Positions 1 to 7,959 of a DNA stretch of 36,146 bases are shown here, in pieces (position 1 is the first letter of the stretch; each line of letters opens with the position of its first letter). The notes beneath the pieces were generated by a model, which was given only the letters and a program-made list of their open reading frames with translations, was not told the DNA's origin and made no database searches. Both the position numbers and the translations under genes were made by a program. Source of the stretch: JBGPRB01 sp964422155 (lineage in GTDB: Bacteria > Chloroflexota > Dehalococcoidia > Dehalococcoidales > RBG-16-60-22). The DNA lies in contig CAYQZZ010000017.1 of assembly GCA_964422155.1 (NCBI GenBank), forward strand, positions 1 through 36,146, in the 5' to 3' direction.

Positions 1-898
1 CGATGTACCGCGCCATGTAAGACGCCGAGCGGTCGACCTTGGTGGGGTCTTTGCCAGAGAAGGAGCCGCCGCCGTGCCGGGCGGCACCCCCGTATGTATC
101 TACGATTATCTTGCGCCCGGTGCAGCCGGTATCCGAGACCGGCCCGCCGATGACGAACCGACCGGTAGCATTGATATAGTACCGGGTGTCTTTGTCAATC
201 AGCCTGGCTGGCACTACCTCTTTGATAACATGCTTGATGATGTCTTTCTCTATTTGCTCATGGCTGACATCCGGGTCATGCTGCGCCCCGATGACGACGT
301 TATCGACACGCTTGGGAACACCCTTACTGTATTCCACCGTCACCTGGCTCTTGCCGTCAGGGCGGAGGTATTTCAGTGTCCCGTTCTTCCTGACCTCGGC
401 CAGCCGGCGGCACAGCTTGTGCGCCAGGGAGATGGGGAGGGGCATCAGTTCCGGGGTCTCGCTGCAGGCAAAACCGACCATCATACCCTGGTCGCCCGCA
501 CCGATTTCGTCAAGGTGGCTAATACCGGTGGTTTCCTTGGCTTCCAGCGATTTACTCACCCCCATATCGATATCGGTGGACTGCTCCTTTATTGACACCA
601 GCACCCCCACGGACTGATGGTCGAATCCATATTCCGGGCGGATATAGCCGATATCACGTAATACATCCTTCACCAGTTGTGGCACTTCGATATAACAGAT
701 GGTCGTAATTTCACCCAGGACAATAACCAGGCCGGTGGTGGTAGCCACCTCACAGGCTACCCGCCCGTAAGGGTCTTTTTCCAGAATCGAGTCCAGAATT
801 GCGTCCGCCACCTGGTCACATATTTTATCCGGGTGTCCTTCGGTTACCGATTCCGAGGTAAACAGGTATTTTGACGAGGCAGAAAAACTGTTTGACAT
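1..898 (-). CDS. metK: S-adenosylmethionine synthetase, C-terminus cut by window edge
   Basis: Makes S-adenosylmethionine from ATP and methionine in the cytoplasm. Translating the minus strand from the ATG at 898 gives about 299 residues with no stop before the window edge, so roughly the last quarter of a normal protein of about 400 residues is missing. The N-terminus holds the family pattern TSESVTEGHPDK, followed by GAGDQGMM in the middle and TGRFVIGGPVSDTG and DTYGGAARHGGG later; these are hallmark nucleotide and phosphate-binding segments. A strong ribosome site (GGAGG) lies about 6 bases before the start. It follows ahcY on the same strand, 213 bp away, with a palindromic repeat in between. 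Co-location with ahcY fits the activated-methyl cycle. Identification is secure. Confidence 0.96.
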   Translation of the reverse strand, partial: MSNSFSASSKYLFTSESVTEGHPDKICDQVADAILDSILEKDPYGRVACEVATTTGLVIVLGEITTICYIEVPQLVKDVLRDIGYIRPEYGFDHQSVGVLVSIKEQSTDIDMGVSKSLEAKETTGISHLDEIGAGDQGMMVGFACSETPELMPLPISLAHKLCRRLAEVRKNGTLKYLRPDGKSQVTVEYSKGVPKRVDNVVIGAQHDPDVSHEQIEKDIIKHVIKEVVPARLIDKDTRYYINATGRFVIGGPVSDTGCTGRKIIVDTYGGAARHGGGSFSGKDPTKVDRSASYMARYI

Positions 899-937
899 TA
901 TTTTCCTCCAAAATTAATTCTTTAATAACATATTCCT

Positions 938-1104
938 GTCATTGCGAGCGAAGCGTGGCAATCCCCAAACCATCGTCTCCCTGTCATTCTGGCGAGGGCC
1001 AGAATCCATACCTCTTTTCCCCTCCCCTGGATTCCCGCCTGCGCGGGAATGACAAATTGATTGAACAGGTTAGATTGCTTCGTCGCTACGCTCCTCGCAA
1101 TGAC
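938..1104. repeat. Nested inverted-repeat element between metK and ahcY
   Basis: The outer arms are GTCATTGCGAG (938-948) and CTCGCAATGAC (1094-1104), a perfect 11-bp inverted repeat. Inside sits a second unit, 983-1053, opening with GTCATTCTGG and closing with GGGAATGAC, with further internal hairpins (TTCTGGCGAGGGCCAGAA and ATTCCCGCCTGCGCGGGAAT). It carries no coding signal. It belongs to the GTCATT...AATGAC repeat family seen at seven other places in this window. Confidence 0.85.
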
Positions 1105-1111
1105 GATACTT

Positions 1112-2374
1112 TTACGTCCCCTCTTCCCAGCTTGTTAAATATTTCCGCTGCTCTGCGGTCAGGGTGTCAATGGCTACACCCATCGCCTTGAGCTTTAGAC
1201 GGGCTACCTCTTTATCGATTTCTTCAGGCACCGTGTGTACTTTAATCTCGAGCTTGCCCTTATTCTTGACCAGATACTCCATGCACAATGCCTGGTTGGC
1301 AAAGCTCATGTCCATAACACTGGCCGGGTGACCCTCCGCCGCCGCCAGGTTTATCAACCGTCCCTCACCCAGCAGGTAAAGGTTGCGTCCATCCTTCATG
1401 GCATATTCCTCGACGAAGCTCCTGATAGTGCGTTTGCTCTTGGATAAACTCTCCAGGACCGGGATATTGATTTCCGCATTGAAATGTCCGCTGTTGGCCA
1501 TAATAGCGCCGTCCTTCATCACCTGTAAATGTGCTTTATCAATGACATTCTTGTCGCCGGTAACGGTAATGAAGATATCGCCCACCCTGGCGGCGTCCAT
1601 CAGGGGCATTACCTGATAGCCTTCCATGACGGCTTCCAAAGCGCGGACAGGCTCAACCTCGATGATGATGACATGGGCACCCAACCCCCTGGCCCTCATG
1701 GCCACGCCGCGTCCAGTCCAGCCGTAACCGCACACCACCACCTTTTTGCCAGCCCAGAGGATATTGGTGGCCCGGGTAATGCCATCGATGGTGCTCTGCC
1801 CGGTGCCGTAACGGTTATCGAAGAGGTGCTTGGTCTCGGCATCATTCACGGCGATGAGGGGATACTTTAGCTTACCGGCTTTATACATGCTGCGAAGTCG
1901 GATAACGCCGGTGGTGGTTTCCTCGCTGCCCCCGATGATATTTTTAAGAAGGTCGCTCCGTTTGGTGTGCAGCGTGGTTACTAAATCGGCACCATCGTCG
2001 ATAGTTATATTGGGTTTATGGTCCAGAGCCGCATTTATGTGCTTGTAGTAGGTGTCTCCGTCCTCACCCTTGATGGCATAGGTGGGAATGCCGTAATCCA
2101 CCAGCGTCGCGGCTACATCGTCCTGGGTACTGAGAGGGTTGGAGGCGCAGAGAACAACATCGGCTCCCCCCGCTTTCAGGGTCAACCCCAGATTGGCCGT
2201 CTCCGTGGTGATGTGCAGACATCCCGAGATGCGGATACCTTTTAAAGGCTTTTCCGCTTTAAACCTTTCCCGTATCAGGCTTATCACCGGCATCTCACGG
2301 TAGGCCCACTCTATGCGCTGCCTGCCAGCCCCGGCTAAAGCCATGTCCTTAACATCATAGCTTCGAGAGGTCAT
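1112..2374 (-). CDS. ahcY: Adenosylhomocysteinase
   Basis: Hydrolyses S-adenosylhomocysteine to adenosine and homocysteine, removing the by-product of methyl transfer. The 420-residue length is typical of the shorter bacterial and archaeal form. Visible marks are the substrate-domain segment SNPLSTQDD (78-86), EETTTG (151-156), the NDAETKHLFDNRYGTGQS stretch with the catalytic Lys and Asp (177-194), and the NAD-binding Rossmann loop GYGWTGRG (216-223). The C-terminal tyrosine-containing tail is also present. Start ATG at 2374 follows AAAGGA by 7 bases. A good promoter lies at 2417-2446, and metK lies downstream on the same strand, so the pair probably forms a methyl-cycle operon despite the repeat between them. 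I see no riboswitch: the predicted leader is only about 35 bases. Confidence 0.96.
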   Translation of the reverse strand: MTSRSYDVKDMALAGAGRQRIEWAYREMPVISLIRERFKAEKPLKGIRISGCLHITTETANLGLTLKAGGADVVLCASNPLSTQDDVAATLVDYGIPTYAIKGEDGDTYYKHINAALDHKPNITIDDGADLVTTLHTKRSDLLKNIIGGSEETTTGVIRLRSMYKAGKLKYPLIAVNDAETKHLFDNRYGTGQSTIDGITRATNILWAGKKVVVCGYGWTGRGVAMRARGLGAHVIIIEVEPVRALEAVMEGYQVMPLMDAARVGDIFITVTGDKNVIDKAHLQVMKDGAIMANSGHFNAEINIPVLESLSKSKRTIRSFVEEYAMKDGRNLYLLGEGRLINLAAAEGHPASVMDMSFANQALCMEYLVKNKGKLEIKVHTVPEEIDKEVARLKLKAMGVAIDTLTAEQRKYLTSWEEGT

Positions 2375-2416
2375 AAGCTATCCTTTCTTGTCTTCGATAT
2401 CGATTAAACATAATAT

Positions 2417-2446
2417 ATTATACCAAGTGCACAACTTAATAAACAA
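2417..2446 (-). promoter_or_regulatory. Predicted sigma-70-type promoter of ahcY-metK
   Basis: On the minus strand, TTGTTT (2446-2441) and TATAAT (2422-2417) are separated by 18 bp. Transcription would start near 2410, leaving a leader of about 35 bases that contains the palindrome TCGATATCGA. The stretch between this promoter and the next gene end at 2637 is AT-rich; I recognise nothing else in it. Confidence 0.55.
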
Positions 2447-2636
2447 TATTGGACAACTGGCAATGAGGATATCGAGGTGATACGCTAGCATGAGGACTAT
2501 ACTTCACAATGATATAATATAAATTCTGTATTAGATGATACAATAGTAGTATCACTCAAATTTATATAAAGGCTGTCTGGTATTTTCGCCTGGAGAGAAT
2601 GTAAAGTCGTTGTGGCATCTATATACGCGCATTCGG

Positions 2637-3032
2637 TCAGGCGATTCCCCAGTCCCGATATCCCTGCCGTATAACAGCCGCATACTCTTTCGAAGGTAGA
2701 GATTCTTCCAGTTGACCCGACTTTATATAGGTCACCGCGGAGACAGGCTGATTATCTTCATCGAATACCGTGACATTAAGTCTTGCATAGCCGACCTCAT
2801 ATTTATCAAGCTGTCTCAGGCAAGCCTCGCTAACCTCGTAGATGGCGCCGTGTACCTTCTCCCCGCGGAAAGGTTTTATGCTGGCAACGCCACCATGCCA
2901 TGTACGCGACCATCCGGTGAACACCAGCTTATAGTTAGGCAGAATAGCCACAAACTTGGGCTTTTGCTCTGCCTGTCAGCGTTCTTGCATCTGTTTTTTA
3001 CTTAAATTAGATGCATAGGCAAAGTAATTCAT
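2637..3032 (-). pseudogene. Gamma-glutamylcyclotransferase-like gene with in-frame TGA
   Basis: Reading from ATG at 3032 gives MNYFAYASNLSKKQMQER, then an in-frame TGA (2978-2976), then an uninterrupted reading to 2637. The N-terminal YFAY-x-SN motif and the downstream LPNYKLVFTGWS, WHGGVASI, GAIYEVSE and LDKYE (with the likely catalytic Glu) mark the gamma-glutamylcyclotransferase/AIG2 fold. From memory, relatives usually carry Cys at or next to the TGA position, so a single TGC or TGT to TGA change would explain it. The loop after LDKYE also looks a few residues short. A fragment starting at GTG 2951 is open but lacks the YxSN substrate loop. The ATG overlaps the stop of the upstream desulforedoxin-like gene (ATGA), showing translational coupling. 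Pseudogene is the likeliest reading; recoding or a base-call error remain possible. Confidence 0.75.
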
Positions 3033-3181
3033 TCACCTATCCCCGGGACCGAGATTTTTTCATCAACTTTCACCATGTTGGCGCCGCAGCAGACAAGGGA
3101 GCCGCCGCCAACCTTGGTCACGGTTACCTCGTTATGGCAAATATTGCAGCGGTATTTTTCACCGACTTTCTGAACAGCCAT
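3029..3181 (-). CDS. Desulforedoxin-like small iron protein
   Basis: A 50-residue gene. The protein reads MAVQKVGEKYRCNICHNEV, then VTKVGGGSLVCCGANMVKVD and a short tail. The C-x2-C plus adjacent C-C with the GGG-x-LVCCG signature is that of desulforedoxin and of the N-terminal domain of desulfoferrodoxin, where the four Cys bind one iron. The family acts in redox and oxygen-stress electron transfer; the partner here is unknown. The start ATG at 3181 is preceded by a strong AAGGAGG site 8-9 bases upstream. A TATAAT-like -10 lies near 3207-3212 on this strand, with a poor -35. Its stop overlaps the start of the cyclotransferase-like gene. The extra 13 or so C-terminal residues are unusual for desulforedoxin. 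Confidence 0.85.
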   Translation of the reverse strand: MAVQKVGEKYRCNICHNEVTVTKVGGGSLVCCGANMVKVDEKISVPGIGE

Positions 3182-3265
3182 GAGCACTACCTCCTTACAT
3201 CGTCTTCAAATTATATTACAACTCCCCCGCTAAATAAAATCCGACCGTCGCCAGGCCACTGACAG

Positions 3266-3293
3266 TTGACATCTGCAGGGTGTAATGTATAAC
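3266..3293 (+). promoter_or_regulatory. Predicted promoter of glgC
   Basis: A perfect TTGACA (3266-3271) and TATAAC (3288-3293) are separated by 16 bp. The leader to the glgC start would be about 120 bases. This stretch is divergent with the leftward desulforedoxin-like gene. Confidence 0.6.
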
Positions 3294-3421
3294 ATAATTC
3301 AGAGCAAAAAGGTAGACAGGGTATCAAGAAAGAGCCGGGTTCAGTCCGATTTGCCGTTATAATTTTGTATGGCAGGACATGCGCCTTATCCGGAGTAACT
3401 GATAGCTGATTGGGGAGAGTT

Positions 3422-4693
3422 ATGCACCGGTTGCTCGCTGTTATTCTGGCAGGTGGTACGGGGGAGCGCTTGAGCATCCTTTCCAAGGAACGCGCCAAGC
3501 CTGCTGTCCCATTTGCCGGTAAATACAGAATCATCGATTATACCCTCAGTAATTGTGTTAACTCGGGAGTACACAATATCATCGTCCTCACCCAGTACCA
3601 GCCGGTATCGCTAACGCAGCATATCGGTATTGGTGCGCCCTGGGGTCTGGCAGCTCCGGATAGAAACATACGGCTGCTGCAACCTTATTTGGCCCGTGAA
3701 GAAGGCCGGGACTGGTATAAAGGGACGGCTGATGCCGTTTACCAGAACCTCAACCGCATTGAAGGTGAAGACGCTGATGAGATTCTGATTCTCAGTGGTG
3801 ACCACGTCTATAAGATGGACTATTCTTCCATGCTCGAATTTCACCGTGAAAACGAGGCGGATGTTACCCTGGCGGTAACCCCCATGCCTAAAGAAGAGCT
3901 GTACCGGTTCGGCACGGTAGTTGCGGATGAAAAGGGTCAGATAACCCGCTTCCAGGAAAAGGTCAAGGACGCGCAGAGCAATCTTGTCTCCATGGGTATC
4001 TATATTTTCAATATCAAAACTCTTCGCCAGTGGCTGGAGATAAGGACGGGACATGACTTCGGTAGAAATGTATTCCCCAGGATGGTGACCAAAGGCAGCG
4101 TATTCGCCTACACCTTCGACGGTTACTGGCGCGATATCGGTACGGTAGATAGCTACTGGCAGACCAATATGGAGATAATGTCCATGTCTCAATCGTTCCT
4201 GGCTGATACCGACTGGCGTATATACACCAGCGAAACGGAGAGCCCTCCGACCAAGGTCGGCGATAATGCCACCGTCACCAATTGCCTGTTATCCAGCGGC
4301 TGTAAAATCGAGGGACATCTGGAGCACTCCATTTTATCGCCGGGAGTACAGGTTGCTGAAGGTGCCATCGTTAAAGATTCCATTATCATGAACAACACCC
4401 ATATAGGCCGGAACTGTATCATTGACCATGCTATACTGGATAAAGAAGTAACCATCGAGCCTAACTGCCACGTCGGTTTCGGTGACGATTACCGTATCAA
4501 CCGCCTGTACCCTGATATTTTAAATACCGGGCTGACTATTATCGGAAAACGGACGGTAATTCCTGCCGACTACAAGATTGGCCGCAACTGTATCGTCTAC
4601 GATGCCGTCGTCGAGGGTGACCTGCCCAAATCCGAGGTCAAGAGCGGCGAGACCATCAAACCGAAGCGTAAATCAGTCCGCACCAAGACATAA
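3422..4693 (+). CDS. glgC: Glucose-1-phosphate adenylyltransferase (ADP-glucose pyrophosphorylase)
   Basis: Makes ADP-glucose from ATP and glucose 1-phosphate, the donor for glycogen and some trehalose routes. The N-terminal nucleotidyltransferase domain shows LAVILAGGTGERL (residues 5-17), RAKPAVPFAGKYRIID, WYKGTADAVYQN and LSGDHVYKMDY. From about residue 280 the C-terminus has hexapeptide-type left-handed beta-helix repeats. The 423-residue length is normal for GlgC. A TTG at 3410 is open in frame, but ATG 3422 is preferred because GGGGAG sits directly upstream. The gene ends 19 bp from the stop of otsB, tail to tail. A GlgD-type or sugar-nucleotide variant is possible but less likely given how well the motifs match. 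Confidence 0.92.
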   Translation: MHRLLAVILAGGTGERLSILSKERAKPAVPFAGKYRIIDYTLSNCVNSGVHNIIVLTQYQPVSLTQHIGIGAPWGLAAPDRNIRLLQPYLAREEGRDWYKGTADAVYQNLNRIEGEDADEILILSGDHVYKMDYSSMLEFHRENEADVTLAVTPMPKEELYRFGTVVADEKGQITRFQEKVKDAQSNLVSMGIYIFNIKTLRQWLEIRTGHDFGRNVFPRMVTKGSVFAYTFDGYWRDIGTVDSYWQTNMEIMSMSQSFLADTDWRIYTSETESPPTKVGDNATVTNCLLSSGCKIEGHLEHSILSPGVQVAEGAIVKDSIIMNNTHIGRNCIIDHAILDKEVTIEPNCHVGFGDDYRINRLYPDILNTGLTIIGKRTVIPADYKIGRNCIVYDAVVEGDLPKSEVKSGETIKPKRKSVRTKT

Positions 4694-4712
4694 GCGCTGG
4701 TTCTAGCTGTTT

Positions 4713-5513
4713 TTATTTTAGCTCACTCAGCCGCGCCAGGAATGTCTCGACCTCTGCCGTCGAATTCAGAAAATACTCGGCGGTTGAAGTCCGGTTTTCC
4801 TCCCCAACGAAAATGCTCCAGCCATCCGGAGGGCAGACAATCCTGAAGGCATCCTCATCAGTAGTATCATCGCCCAGGTAGATAGTCAGCAACCTCTCCT
4901 GTTTTAGTGTTGTCTTTAACTCCCGTGCAATGACCTCCACCGCATTACCCTTGTCCCAGTCTATCGGTGGCCTTATCTCCCAGAGCTTCTTCATAGCGTA
5001 GACCCTTATCTCCCCCCTATCGACATGCAGTGCGGTAACCCTTTGTACGGCACTGGTCACGGCGTCTACATCCTCCGGCTTTACCAGCCGGTAGTGGACG
5101 CTCAGGCTAAAGCCCTTATCCTGGATAATGACCCCAGCAATGCCTTTCAGTGCCACCGCAAGCTCACGAGCCAGTCCGGCGATAATAGGGCGGGTTGCCT
5201 CGGCCCCGGGGCTGACAAAGCTTAGGCCGGGCCCATCTATTTCCAGCCCGTGGTTGCCGGAATAATAGATACCTTTGATGTCCACCATCGACCTTAGCTC
5301 TTCAATGGAGCGCCCACTGATGACACCCACGCTGGTTTCCGATTTTCGTGCCAGGTCCTTTAGCTTCTGCCTGACGCTGGCGGAGAGCACGGCATCCTCG
5401 GGGCGCCCCACGATAGTGGCCAGGGTGCCGTCATAATCGGCAAGGAGCAGGATATGAGACGCTGCCCGGCAATCGGCTGAAAAAGCCTGCCACGACTGAA
5501 ACAGGTGTTTCAC
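4713..5513 (-). CDS. otsB: Trehalose-6-phosphate phosphatase
   Basis: Removes the phosphate of trehalose 6-phosphate to give trehalose, a compatible solute. It is a HAD-superfamily enzyme: motif I is DYDGTL (26-31, with the nucleophile and acid Asp), motif II is VISGRS near residue 63, and the late motif is GDDTTDEDAF, which binds magnesium. The 266-residue length fits the family. The start codon overlaps the stop of otsA by 4 bases (ATGA), so the two are translationally coupled. The glgC gene converges on its 3' end. Confidence 0.93.
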   Translation of the reverse strand: MKHLFQSWQAFSADCRAASHILLLADYDGTLATIVGRPEDAVLSASVRQKLKDLARKSETSVGVISGRSIEELRSMVDIKGIYYSGNHGLEIDGPGLSFVSPGAEATRPIIAGLARELAVALKGIAGVIIQDKGFSLSVHYRLVKPEDVDAVTSAVQRVTALHVDRGEIRVYAMKKLWEIRPPIDWDKGNAVEVIARELKTTLKQERLLTIYLGDDTTDEDAFRIVCPPDGWSIFVGEENRTSTAEYFLNSTAEVETFLARLSELK

Positions 5514-7012
5514 GAAATCCCCGCTATCGATATAAGCCTGGATAAATTTGAGGCCCCCCAGCGATAAATGTTGTTGGTGGCTACGGTTTTTCGCATACTC
5601 TCCATGCGCCTTCGTCTCTCCGCCTCCGGCATCTCGATAGCCTCTTTAATCTTCTCGGCAAATTCGCCGATGACATAGGGATTGATAAGCAGGGCGTCGG
5701 ATAACTCCTCGGCGGCGCCGGTGAACCGACTCAGAATCAAGACGCCATCACCGTCAATCCTGGCGGAGACATATTCCTTGGCTACCAGATTCATGCCGTC
5801 GTGGAGAGAGCTGACTATGCAGAAGTGGGAAAGGCGCCGCAGGGCGTTCAGCGTTACCGGTGCCAGCTGCCGCATCATGGGAATCACCGGCTTCCAGAAG
5901 GCGGTGCCGTATTTACTGTTAATGCCACTTATCAGGTCGTCAATCCTCTGCTCTATATCCCTGTAAATCTCGATCTGGGTCCGACTCGGCATACCGGCCT
6001 GAATATAGACTACCTTACCCCTGTATCGGGGATTATCCTCCAGGAATTTATCCAGTGCCTGGAGTCGCTCCGGGATACCCTTGGTATAGTCCAGGCGGTC
6101 CATGCCGACGCCGAGATATTTCCCTTCGAGGTCAAATTCAAGGTGCAGGCTCTCCATCTCTTGCTCCACCGCTTCCGTCCCCGCCTGTTTGGAGATTCCA
6201 TCGAAGTCCACGCTGATGGGGAAAAACTCCAGGAAAGTCGTTTCGGTCTGGCGGATTATTGCCTTCTTTTTCAGGTCGACCCCGGTTCCCAGAGTGCGTT
6301 CCGCCGACTCCATAAAGTTATGGCAATACGACTGCGTCTGGAATCCCAGCAGGTCGTTACCGAGCAGACCGCTGAGTATTTCTTCATGCCACGGGCAGGT
6401 ACGGAATACCTCATAGGAAGGCCAGGGAATATGCCAGAACTGGCCGATGGTCAGGTTGTCCTTCACATACGAAGGATGCTCCTTGATATAGCGGGAGAGC
6501 AGGGCAAAATGGTAGTCCTGCACAAACACCACCGCCCGGCGACTGCCTATCTCCTGCATAATCGTATCGGCGAAAATCCTGTTGACCTTCTTATAGGTAT
6601 TCCAATCGGCCTCGTTGAATACAGGCTGAATAAAAGTAATATGGCACAGCGGCCAGAGCCCCTTATTGGAAAAGCCAATATAATAACCGGCCATCTCTTC
6701 TTCCGTCAGCCACACTCTTCTCAGTGTGTACTCCGGATTGTCCGGCGGCACAGCCACCCGGTCCATGGCGTCAACTACCTTCCGGTCGGCATCGCCGGCA
6801 CCCTGGGCAATCCAGGTACCGCCGGAGGCACGCAGCACCGGGTCCAGCGCCTCGGTCAGCCCGCTGACCGGATGGTCCCACTTTATCTTATCTCCGGACA
6901 TGGTGTGAACGTAAGGCTCGCGATTGGAAACCACGATAAAGAGATTTTTGCCTAGTTTCGTCCGGATGAGTTGACAGAGTTTTTCTTTGTTCCACTGAGG
7001 TGCTTCTATCAA
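5510..7012 (-). CDS. otsA: Trehalose-6-phosphate synthase (GT20)
   Basis: Transfers glucose from a nucleotide sugar to glucose 6-phosphate to give trehalose 6-phosphate. The 500-residue protein has GT20 marks: VVSNREPYVH near residue 27, WIQ-like FWHIPWPSYEVFRTCPW, LLGNDLLGFQT, VGMDRLDYTKGIPERL and SLHDGMNLVAKEY. It belongs to the SNREP-type branch rather than the E. coli SNRIAP branch, so a different donor (ADP-glucose) or acceptor cannot be excluded, and glgC is next door. The start is TTG 7012; the first internal Met would remove the SNREP motif, so the TTG is preferred although the ribosome site is only moderate. It is coupled to otsB, and a promoter lies at 7062-7090. Confidence 0.9.
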   Translation of the reverse strand: MIEAPQWNKEKLCQLIRTKLGKNLFIVVSNREPYVHTMSGDKIKWDHPVSGLTEALDPVLRASGGTWIAQGAGDADRKVVDAMDRVAVPPDNPEYTLRRVWLTEEEMAGYYIGFSNKGLWPLCHITFIQPVFNEADWNTYKKVNRIFADTIMQEIGSRRAVVFVQDYHFALLSRYIKEHPSYVKDNLTIGQFWHIPWPSYEVFRTCPWHEEILSGLLGNDLLGFQTQSYCHNFMESAERTLGTGVDLKKKAIIRQTETTFLEFFPISVDFDGISKQAGTEAVEQEMESLHLEFDLEGKYLGVGMDRLDYTKGIPERLQALDKFLEDNPRYRGKVVYIQAGMPSRTQIEIYRDIEQRIDDLISGINSKYGTAFWKPVIPMMRQLAPVTLNALRRLSHFCIVSSLHDGMNLVAKEYVSARIDGDGVLILSRFTGAAEELSDALLINPYVIGEFAEKIKEAIEMPEAERRRRMESMRKTVATNNIYRWGASNLSRLISIAGIS

Positions 7013-7061
7013 GCCTTACCTGCCTTGCCTTCAGACTGACTAACTACCCCTACCTACTTTT

Positions 7062-7090
7062 AGAGTATTCCAAGCGGCATTGCCTGTCAA
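7062..7090 (-). promoter_or_regulatory. Predicted promoter of otsAB
   Basis: On the minus strand a perfect TTGACA (7090-7085) and TACTCT (7067-7062) are separated by 17 bp, giving a leader of about 43 bases before the TTG start. The -35 lies inside one of two direct repeats described separately. Confidence 0.5.
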
Positions 7091-7111
7091 GAAACGGTAC
7101 TGCCTATCAAG
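7081..7111. repeat. Two 11-bp direct repeats over the otsA promoter
   Basis: TGCCTGTCAAG (7081-7091) and TGCCTATCAAG (7101-7111) match at 10 of 11 positions and start exactly 20 bp apart, about two helical turns. The first overlaps the -35 hexamer. This spacing suits a dimeric regulator on one DNA face, but no regulator is identified. Confidence 0.4.
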
Positions 7112-7128
7112 CGTGCGACAAACGTCTT

Positions 7129-7959
7129 TCATCCCTGCCGGATAAGCTCCCTTATCGTCATATTCCCGCTCTCGGAAGGATAATACTTCAGATAAGAATC
7201 AAAGTACGGGTCATTTCCCATGTCGGCCGTTGTCCTGTAAATTCCCTGCGCCAGAGTCATATTCCCGGTGCAGAGATTGTCCAGGAGTTCCAGCATAACC
7301 TTATCGACATATTCCAGAGTGACCACGTCATTCCAGCCGACATACACCGAAGCGCCCTTCTCCACGAAGGCCGCCGGCATATCATCATAGTGATAGCTCT
7401 CGCACCCCATCGCCAGAACTACGGTACGGTCGAATTTTCCCCTGGCATCTTTGATAAACTCGGAGTTGACCGCAAAAACCAGCGGAAAATTTTCCTGCAT
7501 CATGGCATTGGATACTTTATCGGTCAACTGCTCGGCAACATACCTGGTCCTGGTATAGTTTTCGGCAGTAAACAGGTAGGTTGTTTCCAGCGGTACCACC
7601 TTCCCTTCCTCAAGACTCAGCAGCAACCCGGAATGAACCCTTAAAACGATAAACTTGTAGCCGAGCGAAGGGAGCTTTCGATAAAAATCTACGTTAATAT
7701 CGCCGCCCTGCCATAAATCGACTTTAAAGCCGCTGGACTGCAGAATCCGGGTGGCTCCGGCAATAAAGTCCGGATTAGCCTCAAGGATATAAAGCTGGTC
7801 GATTATGGCTGCCCTGTCACCCTCGCCATTCCCCTGATGGGGACTCCGGCAGCCCGAAGGCATAACCATCACCGCCAGCACCAGTACCGCCACCAATATT
7901 GTGAGAATACGCTTGATTTTCCTCAAATGAAGTATAGGTGACTCCTGGCTTTTTCTCAA
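7129..7959 (-). CDS. Lipoprotein with caspase-like (clan CD) His/Cys pattern, unknown function
   Basis: 276 residues, last gene of the Fur operon. The N-terminus is basic (RKIKR), followed by a hydrophobic stretch (18-33) and MPSGC with Cys37 as a plausible lipidation site, so the protein probably sits outside the membrane. Two hydrophobic strands end in diagnostic residues: FIVLRVHSG (His109, Gly111) and TVVLAMGCES (Cys186). A beta strand ending in H-x-G or HG, and about 75 residues later a strand ending in a small residue plus Cys, is the arrangement of clan CD peptidases such as gingipain and caspases. The segment after the Cys, AAFVEKGASVYVGW, resembles the same fold. Activity is inference. 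Its start overlaps the stop of the membrane-protein gene by 4 bases, indicating coupling. Confidence 0.7.
   Translation of the reverse strand: MRKSQESPILHLRKIKRILTILVAVLVLAVMVMPSGCRSPHQGNGEGDRAAIIDQLYILEANPDFIAGATRILQSSGFKVDLWQGGDINVDFYRKLPSLGYKFIVLRVHSGLLLSLEEGKVVPLETTYLFTAENYTRTRYVAEQLTDKVSNAMMQENFPLVFAVNSEFIKDARGKFDRTVVLAMGCESYHYDDMPAAFVEKGASVYVGWNDVVTLEYVDKVMLELLDNLCTGNMTLAQGIYRTTADMGNDPYFDSYLKYYPSESGNMTIRELIRQG

Noticed and set aside
938..1104. CRISPR array or tRNA cluster in repeat regions
   Set aside because: Repeats are inverted, few and unevenly spaced, without spacers; no cloverleaf with anticodon and T-arm was found anywhere in the window.
871..1191. Plus-strand open frame across the metK-ahcY gap
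   Set aside because: Most of its sequence is the inverted-repeat element, and its ends overlap metK and ahcY in antisense.
2375..2640. SAM or SAH riboswitch upstream of ahcY
   Set aside because: The predicted leader is only about 35 bases and shows no riboswitch-like stems; upstream sequence has no match I recognise.
2937..2978. Firm call of selenocysteine in the cyclotransferase gene
   Set aside because: The hairpin lacks the usual apical loop features, no selenocysteine genes are in the window, and the protein shows a second possible lesion; kept only as a finding.
5801..6955. Long plus-strand open frame opposite otsA, 384 codons
   Set aside because: It lies wholly antisense to a clear GT20 gene, has no ribosome site and shows no recognisable domain; it is a codon-bias shadow.
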